Positions 40,311 through 51,430 of a stretch of 64,000 nucleotides of DNA are shown here, piece by piece (position 1 is the stretch's first letter; each line of letters begins with the position of its first letter). Origin of the DNA: Cubamyces lactineus (taxonomy: Eukaryota; Basidiomycota; Agaricomycetes; Polyporales; Polyporaceae); NCBI GenBank assembly GCA_022376465.1, contig JACDTU010000012.1:744001-808000 (forward strand), in the 5' to 3' direction. The notes under the pieces are model-generated. The model did not search any database. It was not told where the DNA came from and saw nothing but the letters and a program-made list of their open reading frames with translations. The translations under genes were made by a program, and so were the position numbers.

Positions 40311-40873
40311 ACCAAAGTTAATTCTCAAGGAGGAACATCACTTCATCCTCCATGGTGTCAAGGCATTCCTGAATGTCTAACAGTTCAACTTCATTTTCAC
40401 GATAAATCACAGAGGAGTAGTTGGACCCGTGATGCCATTGTGTGTCCGAGTTGTTTGGTGCATCACTGACAAAGCTAGAGGCATAGACCTGGAAGTGATG
40501 AATGTTGCGGAACATTGATGTTGTGCCATCGGTGAACCAAGGCTGGAGAGCATATGCAGTATCCTGCCAACTGCGCATGATATATCAATAGGCCAGCTTA
40601 CCATGCCATGTGCGAATTTTGCAAATAACCAGTTACATTCTGAGGTGCCTTGATGCTTCCATCAGGCCTACTCTGAGTGCAAGCCACATATCTCATTGTG
40701 TGATTGCTGATACTCTCGTCGGGGCTAGGCTCCCAACATTGAGTCCAAAGGGCCAGTGGGTTGTGATCAACAGCTGCTGCGGCAACAGATATAGAGGCCT
40801 TATTTGGTTGTAAGCCCAGGGCTGTCCACAAAATCCGCAGTTGGGTCTTCAGGCTTTTGGCTGCTGGCTCTTC
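40311..40873 (-). pseudogene. unrecognised minus-strand coding remnant beside the mariner element
   Basis: Two minus frames (40,318-40,578 with MRSWQDTAYALQPWFTDG, and 40,598 up to the mariner end with AVDHNPLALWTQCWEP) look like protein in composition, rich in Trp, His and Asp, but match no family I know. They end next to the mariner insertion. Probably part of an old transposon ORF. Confidence 0.3.
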
Positions 40874-40875
40874 TA

Positions 40876-41626
40876 CAGTGATGGCCAAAAGTATTGCCCC
40901 ACCGCCCATTCCCACCATTACTCTGTTAATTTCTTGGCCATTTCCCACAACTAGTATATATGCTCTCTTGTACATATATAGTGTGCATACTAAGCTACAA
41001 AGATCCCGAGATGTTGGAGTATAATTTGAACATGGTAGTCTGTGACTACTTCAGCTATGACAAAAACCACAGTAACTTGAGATACATAAGGGACTACTAG
41101 GCTTGGTAACAAGTGTGGTGACCATTTGCAGCCTTCAAGGCTTGTACATGACGGGGAAGGGAATCCGATTGTAGTGCTTCTGAATAAAGGCCATATCCAG
41201 GCAATACCACTCTGCCTGTAAAGCAGCCCATAGCTCCTCACAGTTGCATTGGAGAGGATCACGGGCGTACACATGGCAATCTGGCTCATTCCAGACATGC
41301 TAGGGAGAAGGAGGATGTTGTCAGTGGCAAAGCACTCTTGCGGCAGCTTAGAGGTGTGTTCGTGGTCATTGTCTTGTTGGAAATGAAGGTGCGTGGGGAA
41401 AGTTGATAGTCTTGAAGGGTGCCCAGGAGGGACTCCTCGAGGATGGTGCAGTTCTTCTTGGCATCCATGGTTCCGGTGATCCAACAAAGCTGGCCACCAA
41501 CAATACAGTAATGAAAAGCCCTTGCATAATGCTATATAGTTGTAGAATACACATGGATATCTGACTAGGAGATTGTATTGAAATAGAAAACCTCGGGGGT
41601 TGGGGCAATACTTTTGGCCATCACTG
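40876..41626 (-). mobile_element. Tc1/mariner element, internally deleted
   Basis: The ends are perfect 26-base inverted repeats (40,876-40,901 and 41,601-41,626, beginning CAGTGATGGCCAAAAGTATT) flanked on both sides by TA, the hallmark target duplication of this superfamily. The length of 751 bases is far below that of an autonomous element, so only part of the transposase remains. Confidence 0.9.
41150..41560 (-). pseudogene. Tc1/mariner transposase remnant
   Basis: On the minus strand, in shifting frames, one reads a first-Asp region (GTMDAKKNCTILEESLL), then FQQDNDHEHTSKLPQE, the second catalytic Asp motif, then a heavily eroded third region ending in LWAALQAEW-like and YNRIPFPVMYK sequence. 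Frameshifts separate these pieces. It cannot encode an active enzyme. Confidence 0.75.
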
Positions 41627-41782
41627 TATCTCAAACATGTGCCATCTACAGGACTCATCCAACTGCACCCATATATATTGAGGACCCCATTCTCATCCTG
41701 AAAGGATGTTTCTTCCATGTTGCACTTGATCCCCGTGAGCCTGCACCTGACCGTGCTCTGCTTGCTCCTCCTCCCTGTCTTC

Positions 41783-41866
41783 ATCCTCATCTTTGTCCTT
41801 GTCTTTGTCCTTGTCTTTGTCCTTGTCCTTGTCCTCGCCCCTGACTTTGTCCTTGTCCTGGCCCTG
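41783..41866. repeat. CTTTGTCCTTGT tandem repeat
   Basis: A run of CTTTGTCCTTGT units and the shorter CTTGTC form extends for about 80 bases. Both strands are open through it, which explains a low-complexity Gln/Gly-rich frame on the minus strand. Confidence 0.8.
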
Positions 41867-41869
41867 GCC

Positions 41870-44090
41870 TCATCATCCCCATCTTGATCTCCGCTATCTT
41901 CATTCTCCTGGGCTCAATCTCCCAGCTGAAGCTCTTTTTGGAGATGCCGACTAGGCCGATGAGACAACGTGTGTAGGAGCACCTTGTCTGTTTGGTTTGG
42001 GGTAGCTCAAATGGCATGGTGTTGACAGGTCTTTGAGTAAAGATAACACCACTCCAGTTTGTGGATTATAGCAGTAGCAGATGAACCCACCTGTGTGATC
42101 CCATTTGATCACCACTTTGGCTCCCTCCCCCTTCCTCTCAGCACAAATGTAAGGGAGACTTTGAAGAGATACTGCTTAGTCCTGCAGCATGCTATATGGG
42201 ATGTGCAGACAGTGAGATGGGGCTGGAGGAGTAGAGAAGAGAAGGCTTTGGGGAGATCACAGAGCCGGTAGAACCAAGCTCTGGTGCACAGGGCACAACA
42301 AATTGGGTTGGGGAGGGGAGCGGAAGCAATACAGGTTGAACCATGTGGCAATTTCATTCAGTCCTAGCTACAATACCCAAGGCGGGGCACGAGGGAGCAC
42401 AAGGAGCGGGTGTCTTGCCGGGCATGAGGAGCAGATGTTTTGTGGATGAGGGTACAGGATGATTTCATATCTATCTGCTCAACCTCACTTGCTGCCTTGG
42501 AAATGGGTCACTGGATAAAGGTTCACCATGTCCAACGCACCACAGCTGTTATCCCAGAGAGTGGAGAACAGAATCGACATTGTACAATGGGGGTGGTGAT
42601 GGTAGGTGAAGACTGTCAGCACACAAAGTTGTCCAGCACATTCCAGCCGTTTTCAAAACGATAGGCCCCTTTTGAAAATCATCACACATAGCACTTTGAA
42701 GCGGAGCTCTAAATCCATCCTGATAGTAAAATTACATGATACGCAAGATCTTCTAGGCAAATTCACTGAAAGGGGCAGGGATGAGAATCAAAAACACATG
42801 ACCATTGACCAAGTCCCCAAAGGCCCAATTGTTCTCTGCCTGAGAAGTATTGAGAGCCTCCGGTGGCTTAGCATAGTCGACATGAAAAAGTGTGAAGGCC
42901 AGATAAGACCTACCAGGTTCACCTATAAAGGCACCTCATAACTCCGCCTCCTTCAGATGACCTACAGTAGTACAATTGGGGGCCCCCCTGAGGTGACAAT
43001 CAATGAAGTCCAGCTCAACATTCACGAGGTTCATGTCTATGCTGAGCCGCCCGTGCGGGATGAGAACACCCTCCATCTGGGGTAATTAGCACCGGATTTT
43101 GATGGGTAATGCAATCACGCTTACTGTGGAGAGCACATTGGTAGACACCATCCCCATGATAGACATGCCCATGAAGCATGGATTGAACTGCAGGTTTTGC
43201 AGCATACCGGTTGCGATGAAGCAGCAACATTGCTTCATACCAACATAACCTGGCAAGCTATTAGTCAGCTGGTAGAAACAATATCGTAGCAGACATACCT
43301 CCTGGTACAGCCACTTGGTGACAAAAGCATGGCCAATGAGCCTGTTGTGAACATAGCACATCATGACAAGGGCATTCTTTAAATTGCTCAAGCGAAGCTT
43401 GCATAATCTCACAGCTGACATCTTGATGCGACCTCCTTTGTGCTATATTAGTAGGGGAGCCCAAATGAGATAATGACGGATGATACCGGGCTTGAAGGGA
43501 GGTGCCATGTCAGAGCTCTGAGACCACACTCCATAGTTACTGCTAAAGAGGGCAAGTGCATGCTTTCAGGTGATCATCCGTAATGTTGACTCCCTTGACG
43601 GAGCAGAAGCAACTCAAAGTCCTTCCGGGTGTAGGTGGTGTAACCAGTTGTGAAGGCTAGGGAAGGGGTAGTGGAGCAAGCAATAGTAGAGTCAGTCATG
43701 GTGGTCCTCCAAGATCAAGCACTTTGCGGGAGTTGTAGCATGTGACTATCCAATATGGAGTGTATGATCTATGACAGTCACATCCAATCCTCCTCCCCGC
43801 TGCTATGCGTACAGCATTTTCTTCAAACCACAAATGAGGCTGCAAGTCATTTTCTGAAGTGCCAAGGACACCGATCAGTGAGTCAAAAAGGCAAAAAGTC
43901 AAAATTAGAGTGTGTCACATGGTGCCACATTCTTGGTTTGAATCCTTGTATAAAAGAGGCAGAGGAGCGGTCAACCGCCATTGCAGCACCTCACGTTGAG
44001 TTCTACCATAAGACTTCTCAGCTCTACATATCCACCATCTCTGCTAGACCTTTTGGCCCTTGATCAAACCCATAGCATATCAACATCATG
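41870..44090. other. 2.2 kb repeat-rich DNA without recognised gene
   Basis: Several minus-strand frames (for example 43,086-43,421) and plus frames show no domain. No transposon ends were found. It probably belongs to the same old transposon as the remnant that follows. Confidence 0.4.
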
Positions 44091-45430
44091 ACGTGCGAGG
44101 TCCCAGATGCTCCTCATGCCCCTGCCCCTAATGCCCCATAGCATGACCCTGTGCTCAATGCACAACACGTCCTCCACAGAACATTCCCCAGGGCTATGGC
44201 CCTGGGCTCGACGCACAGCACATTCCACAGGGTTATGCACTCAACGCAAAGAACATCCCACACAGTTATGATGCCCAGGGCCCAGTACCAAACCCACCAA
44301 GCATGAATGATCAGCCACCTAATGATGTGGGTCAGTATGCATATGCAGATTCACCCTATGAAGAGCCATACAGGCATGCAATCAGTTATCAGCCCATGCC
44401 CCCACCTGCCAGGCACTTGGGTGCACACGTCCTGGGACCCTATCCAGGATACTACCCTGTTCAGACACATTACTGGCGACCGTTGGGGATCCCACGGCCC
44501 CTGCAAAAGGGAAAGGCAAATTGCTGCCAAGAAGACATCCTGCCATCAGATGTTGATGGAGCTACATTAACACAGTTCAAGGCATACCAGCAACTTGCTG
44601 CAGCGATACAGTGTGAAAATCATCATAGCCACTGCTTCATTGATAGACCAGAAGGCGATTGATAGTCACCGACGTCTTGATCATGCAGAGATGACACTGT
44701 GGGCAAACAAGATAGTGAGTACTTGTTTGCATGCTGCTAGAACGCCAACTCACCCATTCATTCAGTCCTTGGGCAAGGCCGTAGTACAATCTACACTCCC
44801 TTGAACTGCCTCATTTTCGACTATCTGCTACCTCAAAGACCTCGGCTTTCTGGCGCTGAGCTGCCACAGGTCCACATTACAATCAATGCAGACCCTTTGG
44901 TATGTAGGGTCACAGCTGGTGCTGATGCCCACACAAGCCTATCTACAGATGCCTCCAATGCAGGCTCCGTGACCCTGACCCCTTCACCACTACTCCTCCT
45001 GCTTCGGGAATGCTGACCTATCCACACATTTCCCTCGTCCTAAACCTCATCGAACTGGACTACCCAGACTACGGCTTCAAAGCGCTTGAGTCAGCGCTGC
45101 TTGCTATTGGTGTTGATGACACCTGCATATTGCTCTTGCTACCCATCAAGACATTGCAAGTTGTTGGTGGTCTTGGATCCGAATGTGCATTGCAGCTTCA
45201 TTAGTATGCAGGGTACGGGGTGGCACCCAATCTAGGCATACATGGCCCTGTAAGGCACACCAATCACAGTGGAGAGAATAAGCCGGATTGTGAGCAATCT
45301 GGGAATGGTCAGTCTGATGATGAGGCTACAGGTGGTGCTGATATGCTATCACTGATATTTGAGGACCATGGGGACTCAAGTTCATAAGAGAACGAGTATG
45401 ACAAACTTATTGACAATGATGACTGATCTC
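44091..45430 (+). pseudogene. unknown transposon-associated protein remnant
   Basis: A coding-like series of frames starts with Gln/Pro/Tyr-rich repeats (about 44,150-44,300 with recurring PQGYA-type units), continues with an open frame at 44,303-44,662 (TQFKAYQQLAAAIQCENHHS, CFIDRPEGD), then shifts frame to HRRLDHAEMTLWANKIV. It later reads LNLIELDYPDYGFKALESAL and LPIKTLQVVGGLGSE. Similar arrangements occur in hypothetical proteins of mushroom genomes, but I know no function. Frameshifts and stops make it a relic. Confidence 0.4.
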
Positions 45431-45840
45431 ATTCTCTTTGCATGTGTCTTGAGCAGGTACTTTACAAAGTTCAATAATACTGCGCTACCAGTTAGTTAGT
45501 CTATGATACTGATGTTGCTTGTGAGAGACTGTGCCTGGACAATAACACAATCTAACAACTGTGAGTCTTCGGCGGGCCTGCTGGCTCGAGTTGAATGGGC
45601 GAAGTGTTTCGAAATCCTGCAGGGCGAGCTGTCTGCGGGGGCCTCAGCAGCGTTGATCAATCCATCGCACTTCCCCGGTTTTTCTGTGCACCCAGCATTT
45701 ATCCCGCCCTTCAATGATACCATGCACGCAGGTTCTCTTCACATCAAGCCTGATCCTGACGCCATCCACGTTCCCCCAAGCGTATTGGGGAATTCAATCG
45801 ATATGACTGATGACTTTCCGAGCGAGTCCGATGAAGAGGC
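45431..45840. other. short region between two relics, unknown
   Basis: A plus frame here (from 45,503) is open and acidic toward its end (DDFPSESDEEADATP), but it runs on antisense to the reverse transcriptase remnant, so most of it is probably not coding. No family is recognised. Confidence 0.3.
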
Positions 45841-45899
45841 TGATGCAACTCCCCAAAATCAGCTTTGCAACAAGGTATCTTCGATGCCGAAGGCTACTG

Positions 45900-46591
45900 C
45901 AGTACCCGACGTAGAGATCCAACGCTGCGCCACATGTGCGACCCCCAAACTGCTCAGCAACCTGGTCTGAAATGGGCGGCACTCCCAAATGGCAGATGGT
46001 GACTGCATTCAGTGGCTTTAGGCTGTGGATGATTTGTGATGACTTTTCGTCGTCCTTTTTGAGCACGCAGAACCAATGAGAGCGATAGGATGAACTCGAT
46101 GGCTCATATACACCGCTATCAATCTTCTGGTGGATGATTTGACAGACTTCGTCGTAGAGGCCCGGTGGTATAGGGATGTTCTTCTCTGTCCAGGGCATGT
46201 GCAGTATCACTGGAACGTCAACTGGAGGAGAGAAGTCCAGTCGGAATCGTCCGCGCTTGCTATTGTCCCATGCGAAAGCCGATTCCTGCTTGCACATGAA
46301 GTCATCGAGTAGATTGAGCTTTCCGGACCATAGCAAGTCCGTGTGCGCAGCCCAAAGCTTGTCATATCTTTCAGCGGTGTATCTTCCTGTTGGTTTGAAC
46401 AGCCCTGGAGTCATCGACAACTCCAGCATATTCGCAAGAGGGTCACCAATGATCTTCTGCCGCACTTGGTACTTCTCCGGTAGCCCTGCAAGAATGGGCT
46501 TGACCTTCCAAGCTACCGGCTTGTACTTCTTTGCCTTCACCCCTGCCATCACCTGGACCTCCCCCCCCATCTCCTCTCCTCTTCCATGCAC
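45900..46591 (-). pseudogene. gypsy reverse transcriptase, N-terminal part
   Basis: The frame reads KYKPVAWKVKPILAGLPEKY, then HMPWTEKNIPIPPGLYDEVC, IDSGVYEPSSSSYRSHWFCV, LKPLNAVT, GVPPISDQVAEQFGGRTCGA and ALDLYVGY, which is the fingers region before the first catalytic Asp block. The palm with its YxDD motif is absent. Confidence 0.85.
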
Positions 46592-47190
46592 CTGTCGATT
46601 CTGGACACAGCGCCGCAGCTCGCAGCAATATGTACATACTGTCTACCATAGAAGAGCCCAAATCTACCATAAATGAAGCCAACAATACGCTAGAGAGCCC
46701 ATAGTTGGTATATAAGGAACCTTCTCTTCCTGTAATATGACGCTCTGTAGATACCATATGTGTCTCGGATCTACCCTCAAGTGCTATTGTATGGAAACAA
46801 ACAGTTCCTGTGGATGTGTACATGTCCATATTCAAATTATAAGCAGATGTAAGTAGGGTAATAGGACCATTGGACGACTTGGAAACATTGCTTGAGAACT
46901 CTACAGAAAATGCACCAGTCAAAACGGATTCCACAAAACTATCTAATGGACCAGAGTACAGAATCGCAGTAAGGAGCGTTGTATGGTAGGGACCGACTGC
47001 AGAACTATCGCTAGCTTGTAGAAACGACAGCCCAGAGTTTCACTATCATGACTACCTACCTGTGCATACAAATCTATCGTAAATGTATTCAACAGATGGT
47101 CGAAGTCAATTGTGACCGCCACCTCTTCCAGATCCTCAATCAGATCCTCGAGGTACGAAAACCCTCCACGCTAGGCTCCTTGCGACTTCT

Positions 47191-47572
47191 TCAAAACCGT
47201 GCTACACCACTACGCTGAACTGTAGGCACTGTTACAATCAGGTCCGAGTTTGGGAACTTGATTGTAATGGTCTGGTCTTCATTCACGTATTCCTTGACAA
47301 CGCTCTGCGTAAGCATGTCAAATGGCCGGCTGAGCAGAATGTTGTATGCAGCATTTCGGACAATGTGCGCCTGCATGTAGAGGGTGATGTCACCAATCAA
47401 GAATGGCACATTGCACGCCAGTCCGAGGGTCAAATTGTGAGTCCCATTTGCTGAAACCATATTGAACCGGACCTGCGGGTTGTATGCGATTCCAAGTCCA
47501 TGACAGACTTCTTTGCTCATTGTGACAATCTGCAACCCAGGATCAATGACACATTTGACATCTGCCTTGTTA
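47191..47572 (-). pseudogene. gypsy aspartic protease region
   Basis: The frame contains CVIDPGLQIVTMSKEVCHGLG, the family equivalent of the DSG active site (here DPG), followed by FNMVSANGTHNLTLGLACNV and NAAYNILLSRPFDML. The Ser to Pro change at the active-site triad would disable the enzyme if the reading is right. Confidence 0.65.
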
Positions 47573-47592
47573 TCGACTCAACATATAATTGC

Positions 47593-48640
47593 TCAAAGGG
47601 ATAGTGACTCTTTTGCAACCATCAGGACCTCGTGTGGTACTGTCCTGAGGTAACATTCCATAGGGTCTTCAATGACATAGACAGCTGGGTGGCCCAACTC
47701 TCTGCTTGTTGTTGCACTAGAAACCGAAGACTCCTTGCTGTCCTCCACTACCTTGACCAAAGCAAGCTTCGTCTGAGCAACAGGGACTCGCTTCAGAGTA
47801 ACAGCCTTTCGGAACTTCGAGCGAATGTCCAGCGATATCAACAAGACCTCTTCCGTCGTCAGCGCAATGATTGGTGCCTTCATTGTCTTCTTGAAAATGC
47901 CATCAACCAACTTCAAGTTAACGACTGGAGCGACCATACACGGACCCGTATCTTTCAGTCCACTATCGGTCTTTGGTGCACACTGGATCAGAGCTGGCCC
48001 TGGTACTGAGTTCGCATCTCGAGCCTGCACAAAGGGGTGAGATGGTGGCTGCGAAGAAGGTTGAACAACCAAGGAGGCTGGCACAGCTTGTGTCAATGGA
48101 CCTACCTACTGGTCCTTGTGAGGATGCAGATTGTGACACTTCTCGCGAGGGGTGTGCTTGCTTTCCTGTCAGGAGAGTGTGATCTTCTCGCTGCTGTGAT
48201 GTCTTGTACTGATCCTATAAGGCCTTCTTCAGCGCAAATAGCTCCCGGTCAAGCGACTGGATGACTGATGTCACCACCGTCTGTTCAGGATTCAATCGGT
48301 GCCATTTGAGAACCCTATCGTGCATACAGGAACCAGGAAGCGAAGCCGGTATCACTACACCAGTAGACAGAACAAGCTTGCCCTCAATGTTTTGATGAAT
48401 CTGACCAGCCTGTAGGTCCGGATGTGATCAGCTGCCCCGCAGTAATGACAGCCTGCTGGAGCTTGTTGCACTGGTTGAGCATTCTGCTGGCCTCCTCCAC
48501 GGTACAAGTCGTTGAGTGCTGTGGTAACTGCAGTAGCAACAGATTGACTGATGACTTGGTCGGGATCGGCGGGGCTCCTATTGCAAGCAGTGTGGCAGTG
48601 TTCATGCTAGGAAGCAGCAGTGGGATCTGCACAGTCAGGG
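47593..48640 (-). pseudogene. gypsy gag-pol linker and degenerate zinc knuckle
   Basis: The linker reads PIIALTTEEVLLISLDIRSK and VTLKRVPVAQTKL, typical of this gypsy family. Upstream, CHYCGAADHIRTY matches a CCHC knuckle with the last Cys changed to Tyr. Several stops and frame changes interrupt the frame. Confidence 0.6.
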
Positions 48641-48701
48641 CCGGACTGTCAAGGAGGTATTGAGCAGCTGTGTTGTATTGTGCTTCTGTCCATGGTGTTC
48701 C

Positions 48702-49866
48702 TCATTGATGGTTGAGATCAACTGCCTGTAGACGCTGGTTGATCTTCTCCCTAAACACCATTGAGAAACCCAAGTACAGGAAACATGCTTCATCGACTTC
48801 ACCCAACCACTGCTGCGCCTTGAGGTAACTGGAGATCAGGGTGAACTGGCGATAGTATGCAGTGTAGTCTTTGAGGTCCACAAATTCCCTTGCTTGCCTT
48901 TCAGTGACCAGCTTCGTAAGGTCATTGCGGGTCCAGCGCAGCTCATCCAAACCAGGGTAGAGCTCCTGTATCACCTTTTTGAACTGCAGATATGTCACAA
49001 ATTGGGACATTTCCCGGAGTTTTTTGGTGCTTAATTACAGGGAATATCCATTATTTTGATATATTCAGTGTTTATTGGACACATATTCAATGGACAAATC
49101 CCCTTATTGCTCAGATATCAATAGTTATTATCATTTTCTTCGCTCTTTTCTCTATTTGGGGGTTATGTTATACAGTATGTTTTAGACAGCTCTGTGGCTG
49201 GAACCCTGTTTCAGCCGGTTATAGGCCTAGGTGGAATGTTCTGGATGATTACCTAAGTAATGTAGGGTACGCTATTGGTCAGATCTTTGCTGGGCGAAGG
49301 GCATGCTCAGCACACGACTCAGTCTGACTTAGCCTAACTCCAGGATGACTTAGACTGACTCAGACTGGTCAGGTAACTGTCTTAGTAATGTAGAGTACTA
49401 GGGGTCTCTCCCCAGTCCCTGGGGGACTGGTCTGCATGTATATATACCCCCTGCCTGAGGGCTACCCCCCTCAGACTAATCCACTTATTGTCTAAGCTCA
49501 ACTACCTCTGGCCTAACAAGCCTTCTATCTCATCCTTCTATTCTCACCTCTATTTCTACCCAGTGAGTATTTCAGTTTGAGACTTACTGTTATAAGATAG
49601 ATACTTGACGCCCCCGTGTACTCTGGTAACGCTGCCCAGAGGTCGGACACTTCGATTGGGGTGTATTGTTTTGCTGCTTCCTTCTTCTGTTGCTCAGAGA
49701 GTGGTGTAACAAGAGCATCAAACAGGGCCTCGAGGTCTTTAAAAAAGCGGCGCAGTGTTTTGGGATTGCCTGAATCAAAGGAAGGAGCTGTACGATTGCC
49801 ACGGAAGGGCAGCTGCTGAAGGGTGCCTGGCATCTTCGTCGGAGGCTGATTGATTGAACTATGCAC
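48702..49866 (-). pseudogene. gypsy gag, split by a solo LTR
   Basis: The N-terminal half (49,866-49,600) has LPFRGNRTAPSFDSGNPKTL, RRFFKDLEALFD and DLWAALPEYTGASS. The second half (48,987-48,702) has FKKVIQELYPGLDELRWTRN and FVDLKDYTAYYRQF. Removing the LTR with one target copy joins the halves in frame, ASSIYLQFKKV, as expected of this gag family. Confidence 0.85.
48993..49594 (+). mobile_element. solo LTR inside gag (602 bases)
   Basis: The insertion begins TGTCACAAATTGGG and ends TACTGTTATA, flanked by the 5-base duplication AGATA (48,988-48,992 and 49,595-49,599). A TATA-like GTATATATACCCCC lies near 49,438. The final CA expected of an LTR appears mutated to TA. Its family is unrelated to the other LTRs here. 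Orientation is given from the TATA position. Confidence 0.8.
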
Positions 49867-50120
49867 AGGTGAAGGGGTAGAGAGTGATTGAGGTATGAAG
49901 GGATAAGAGGATAGCTGAAGAGCTGAGCTCTGAGGGGTATCGACAAACGTGTGGGGTTCTTTGACAGGGTGATCACCTCTATTGAATTCAAATGACTTGG
50001 CCTTTCAACAACAAGTAGGTGGATCGAGTAGAGGTGAGAGTGAATTGCAAGTGCCTGCTTCCAGCATTTGCTTGCAAGTAGCCTGAGAAGGGGGGCACGA
50101 AGATGTGGTAGACTGGCCAT

Positions 50121-50680
50121 TAGGTGACGGAGCTTCCCTTTTGTCTCTCGATGGAACCAAGGAAAATGAACCAGGAGTAGTCGCCATTGTGGGAGTGAAA
50201 GCTGAGAGGTCCAGGTGGGACGTATCCCACTCTTCCTGCCTCTCCAGTCCTTCGTTGATTTCTTCTAAAAGGTTCTGAACAACTTCTTGGGACCAATCCA
50301 AATCAGCTCTGAATGGGTGATGATGTGGCAGCAGTGAGGCCTGCTGACTTGAGAATTCTAGTGATGCAACGGAGAATTTCCACTGTTTGAACCCCTCGCA
50401 GTGGGCTCCAAATGATGTGTCATCTCCGCAGGTGTGGCCTGTACACTGGTCAGCTCTACAAATATGATAGAAACAAAAGGGGCACGAGCCAGCGGTTTCC
50501 CGTGTAGGTAGACTTTGATAGGAAGAATAGATGACTTGCAGGATGCGAGTATGGAAGGTCTGAAAACAAGTAAAACAAATGTGAAAGTGAGAGCGAGCAG
50601 ATGTGCAGGACTGAGCAAAAGCCCGGGAGGAGGGATCGACCAACAATGATTCGACAGACAGCCCTGTCGATAGTGTTCTT
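50121..50680. other. flank between gypsy relic and hAT element
   Basis: A minus frame (50,005-50,646) is open but mostly without recognisable motif; Cys/His-rich words such as CPFCFYHICRADQCTGHTC are present. It may be an old transposon ORF. Function unknown. Confidence 0.3.
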
Positions 50681-50774
50681 GGCAGAATGCTGCCATTCTG
50701 CCATTGGCATGTGCCAAGTGGCTATTGCCATTCTGCCACCGGACAACCAGGGCAGAATTTGGCAGATATATAAG

Positions 50775-51305
50775 TGTTACAAATGTACGATAGGCTGTTT
50801 ATGAACTTTACGATTAGTCATGGACTTGTGCTACATTCTCTGTACGATACAGATATGGCGAGCTCTAGAATTGTAGCTACGGTTCTTTAGGACAGGAATG
50901 TTCTCGTCTTAGCTAGGACTTTCTAGCACTTACTCTATACTTACCATATAGGGATGCACAGTTGCTTCTGCGCAGCCGCCCGCGGTGCACAGCGGCACTG
51001 CCACAGTGGTACTAGGTTCCACTAGCGCTGACTACGACGTACCAGAAAGTCCTTGAATATGCTTGGACATTCCTCTCTTTGGTCTCTGTACATGTATATA
51101 AGAGGCGACGCCATAGAGCGACCCTCAGCTTTCAGTCTCTTCGCAAATTACGAACTCGGATTGCTCGTTAACTCGCTTTCAACTGAACAAGTTACTACGC
51201 GCTTATCTTCGAAAAGCTAGGGCTAGTAATTGAACAGAAACAAGCTCTCTATTCACTGACGTCTTAAGGCTTGATAGTTTAAGAGTCACGCTTGAAAGCG
51301 TAACA
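50775..51305 (+). mobile_element. family A solo LTR
   Basis: This 531-base LTR starts TGTTACAAATGTACGATAGG, ends GAAAGCGTAACA and is flanked by perfect 5-base duplications ATAAG (50,770-50,774 and 51,306-51,310). It is closely similar to the LTR at 34,938-35,469, with the same TATA-like GTATATAAGAGG near 51,095. Its internal region was lost, probably by recombination between the two LTRs. Confidence 0.93.
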
Positions 51306-51430
51306 ATAAGCGTCTGTAGAGATTCAGCATACCATAAGTCAAATAGAATTAATGGGGCAGTCAGATTTGGTATTGGGCTTGCTAAGAAGCTCTTCACTCT
51401 GGGTCACTGCTTGCCATCTCTGGTAGTCTC

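Larger units (their letters stand above)
45850..50120 (-). mobile_element. second gypsy family relic (gag, protease, RT start)
   Basis: Read from right to left on the minus strand, the order is gag, zinc knuckle and linker, aspartic protease region, then the first part of reverse transcriptase. RNase H and integrase are missing and the element stops near 45,850-45,900. No LTR of its own was found. Stops and frameshifts occur throughout, and gag is split by an unrelated 602-base LTR. Confidence 0.8.

Noticed and set aside
43930..43990. tRNA-like B-box (GGTTTGAATCC)
   Set aside because: No cloverleaf partner sequences or A-box can be found around it.
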